Part shown: in pieces, positions 50,101 to 53,100 of the stretch | Position numbering within the stretch: position 1 is the first letter of the stretch | Layout of the letters: the number at the start of each line of letters is the position of its first letter | From: Aurelia coerulea | Lineage: Eukaryota; Cnidaria; Scyphozoa; Semaeostomeae; Ulmaridae | Reading direction: 5' to 3' | Assembly: GCA_039566865.1 (NCBI GenBank) | Contig: CM076949.1 | Location: forward strand, 8,657,501-8,721,500 | DNA: 64,000 nt | Made by a program: the position numbers and the translations under genes | Notes under the pieces: model-generated | What the model saw: the letters and a program-made list of their open reading frames with translations, nothing else | Told to the model about the DNA's origin: nothing | Databases searched by the model: none

Positions 50101-53100
50101 AGTTTTGATCATGTTGTAACAATTGCTTTTATGAATTCATCATTTTCTTTTGCTTAGAATGTTTGTCTTTATCCCATTCTTACCAATGCCAAATTGGACA
50201 TTTACATGATTTTTTCACAGTTTTCTATGCATTCCCAAATTCAGAATATTTTGTGCAAACACAATTATTTTTGTCTCAGAGCGTTTCTCTTAATTCAGTT
50301 TGCCTGGTTCCAAAATGGAAGCATCGACAATTTTTGGATGATTTGTCTAGAAAAATGTTTGAAAATGCCAACCTTTAGTTTAGTTTAGAAATTAGATTAG
50401 AACGATGCCCCTAGTGACTTTGCAGCATTTCTCAAAAAAGTTTTTGTTCCACCCTAACTATTCCCAACTACTCTCTCCTCGTTTCTTAAAAGGTTTGACA
50501 GAAGTGAGGGTAAATGCTCCCCCAATCCCATCCGTCCCCACGCCACTGCTTTTTCAAAAATAAATTTCGACGAAAAGTACTTCAGATCATTGGAAATGCT
50601 TCACTTATGAAAATTTTAGCCTTTTGCAGAAGGTAAGGATTGCTGCTGACAAAAAGCTTTCTTGGGAGAAGCTTGAAAATCACCTGAAAACAACTTTTTT
50701 GTCAAGTCATCCACTAAAGCTTTTTTTATCTATCATTCTTTCTTTATTCATCTTTGCTCTAAAGTGGCAATTTTTATTCCATATCTGAAAATTATCAGTG
50801 CAAATAATAGGACCTTTTAAATTGCTGTATATCGAATGTAACTGTAGGGAAAAGTATTGTTTAAAGTGAACAGGCTGGCAAGGGCCGGAGGCTAAATGAG
50901 AAGGACCCCTGTTTTCTACACATGTTACTCGAACCTCGACCATGTCTCTATTGGGCCCCTTAGGCCTAAAGCATTCCGCATTCTACATAGCAAATTTCTC
51001 AGAACTTGTTCGTCTGCCAGTGCCAGTCGAAAATCATTCAGTTCATCGAGGCCCAGTTGCATTCTTTGGACATTTTTAGATAACCAAAAATTCACTGCTG
51101 AAAGAATTATTACAGTGCCCTTTATAACCACTTTCGTTGCTTTCATTTGGTTTCTTTGCAAGTTGTAAAAAAAATTGAAAACCAAAAACAATTGAAAGCC
51201 AAAAACAGCCACCTGAAAGCATTTTATTGAAGTATAGAAGGGGCCCAAGAGGGCCCTTGCTGATGAAGGGCCCCAGCCCAGTAGCCCGACTGGCCAGTCC
51301 GCCCCTGGTTACATCGAGTTTCATTCCTTCGAAAATTTGCCTATGTTCAAGAATTCTTCAGGAACGCTACAAATAAGATGTAGCTTTCAAAATTTCATGA
51401 ATTATGTCCAGTAATAACATGAAAATATTTGTTTGTGTGATGTTCGAAAATCCTTGACGAATTAAAGCTATTTTCTGCCAAGAAAGCTGATGGGCCTACC
51501 TTTACCCGCTGCAGAATCCCAGTAATCGTCATTAAATCACTCTTTTTCGTAATGATAACCAGCGGATACAGTAACGAATAACTTAACCACAGTTCCAATT
51601 TCTTTCCACCAATAGATGATCGCTAATTTCGATAAAATGAGATAAGACTTTACAGCCTCAGCAGCAAACAGTCCAACTACCGTCGCTTCAAAGTTTTCTT
51701 GTTGCAAACACCTTAGTAGTCTTGCAAGACTTGCATAAAACAAAAGGTTTTGCAAGACTTAGGTCTCCCATATGACACAGCAAAATGACACCTTTGAGAA
51801 TAGATTGCACACTCCTGCAGGCATTCCATCGCAGCAAAATAAAGAGAAAATAATACATTTCTCAAAGATTACAGATTTCTTTGTCACATCGGAAAAGTTA
51901 AGTAAGAAATTTCCACTGCAATCTATTCTCAAAGGTGTACACTCTGTTATCAAAGGTATCAATTTGCTGTGTCATGTGGGAGACCTGAGTATTGCACAAC
52001 CTTTTGTTTTATGCAAGCTTTCCATGTGTTTGCAACAAGAAAACTTTGAATCGACGGTAGTTGGATGGTTTGCTGCAGAGGCTGTAAAGTCTTATCACAT
52101 TTTATCGAAATTATCGATGATAAAATGGTGGAAAGAAATTGGAACTGTTGTTAAGTTATTCGTTAATGTATCCGCTGGTTATTATTACGAAAAAGTGTGA
52201 TTTAATGCCGCTTACTGGGATTCTGCTGCGGGTGAAGGTAGGCCCTGTAATGTTTTATGGTTATGATTATTATCATATATGTAAGACCCAGGCCCCCCGG
52301 AATCTAAGTTAGAGTTGATACACGAGGCAGACAACAAAATGGCGTACTATCTGCGTCCACCCTTCAATATCCGACAGGCCCATCAGCTTTCTTGGCAGCA
52401 AATAGCTTTAATTCGTCAAGGATTTTCGAACATCCCACAAACAAATATCTTCATGTTATTCCTGGACATAATTTATGTAAAATGTGAGATTTTGAAAGGT
52501 ATATCTTATTTGTAGCGTTCCTGAAGAATTCTTGAATATAGGCCATTTTTCAAAAGAATGAAATTCGATGTAACGCCGATCCCTGATGAGATCTTAACCA
52601 AATGCAGAGAAACAAATGTGGAGTGGGGCCTCTCAAATCGATTTGTGGGAAAACCAGCTCTGTATCTTTATTAGTCGAATATCCATTTTTATTTTCGTGA
52701 AGGTACTAGAAAAGGTATCTCGAAAGCCTTATTTTCAGTCATGTGATCGGAATACGGCGATATCATTGGCTTATAAGCGTGAAATTGGAAGATTTGTCCT
52801 GTGCCCTATTGAAAGATTTGACTCGTATGCTGATGCAAGCATGTCAATTGAAAACATGTGTTTTGATTAGATCCCTCTTTACACTCTTTGGGAACATAGT
52901 CATCTTCGTATATTTCTTTACTTTTTGCAAGCAAAATGATGTCATCAACCAATCATACAAAGAATGGTTATCTCGAAAACGAAACAAGATATCAAGAAAT
53001 TTTAAACAGGGGTTTTCATCATTCAAAATTTTCGTCCATCGATGAAACCATAAAAACAGCTTAGAAAACAACAATATTAGAAAAAAACAATATTAAGAAG

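Larger units (their letters stand above)
49160..52860. mobile_element. Giant palindrome split by a hAT element
   Basis: Left arm sequence from 49160 (CAAATCTTTCAATAGGGCAC) is mirrored to about 52830. 51540 (TTTTTCGTAATGATAACCAG) is mirrored at about 52170-52195, so the axis is near 51870. Arms are about 0.9-1 kb once the 49636-51307 hAT insert in the left arm is removed. The right arm has an extra piece near 52235-52370. The centre carries the 51772-52200 ORF. Confidence 0.78.
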
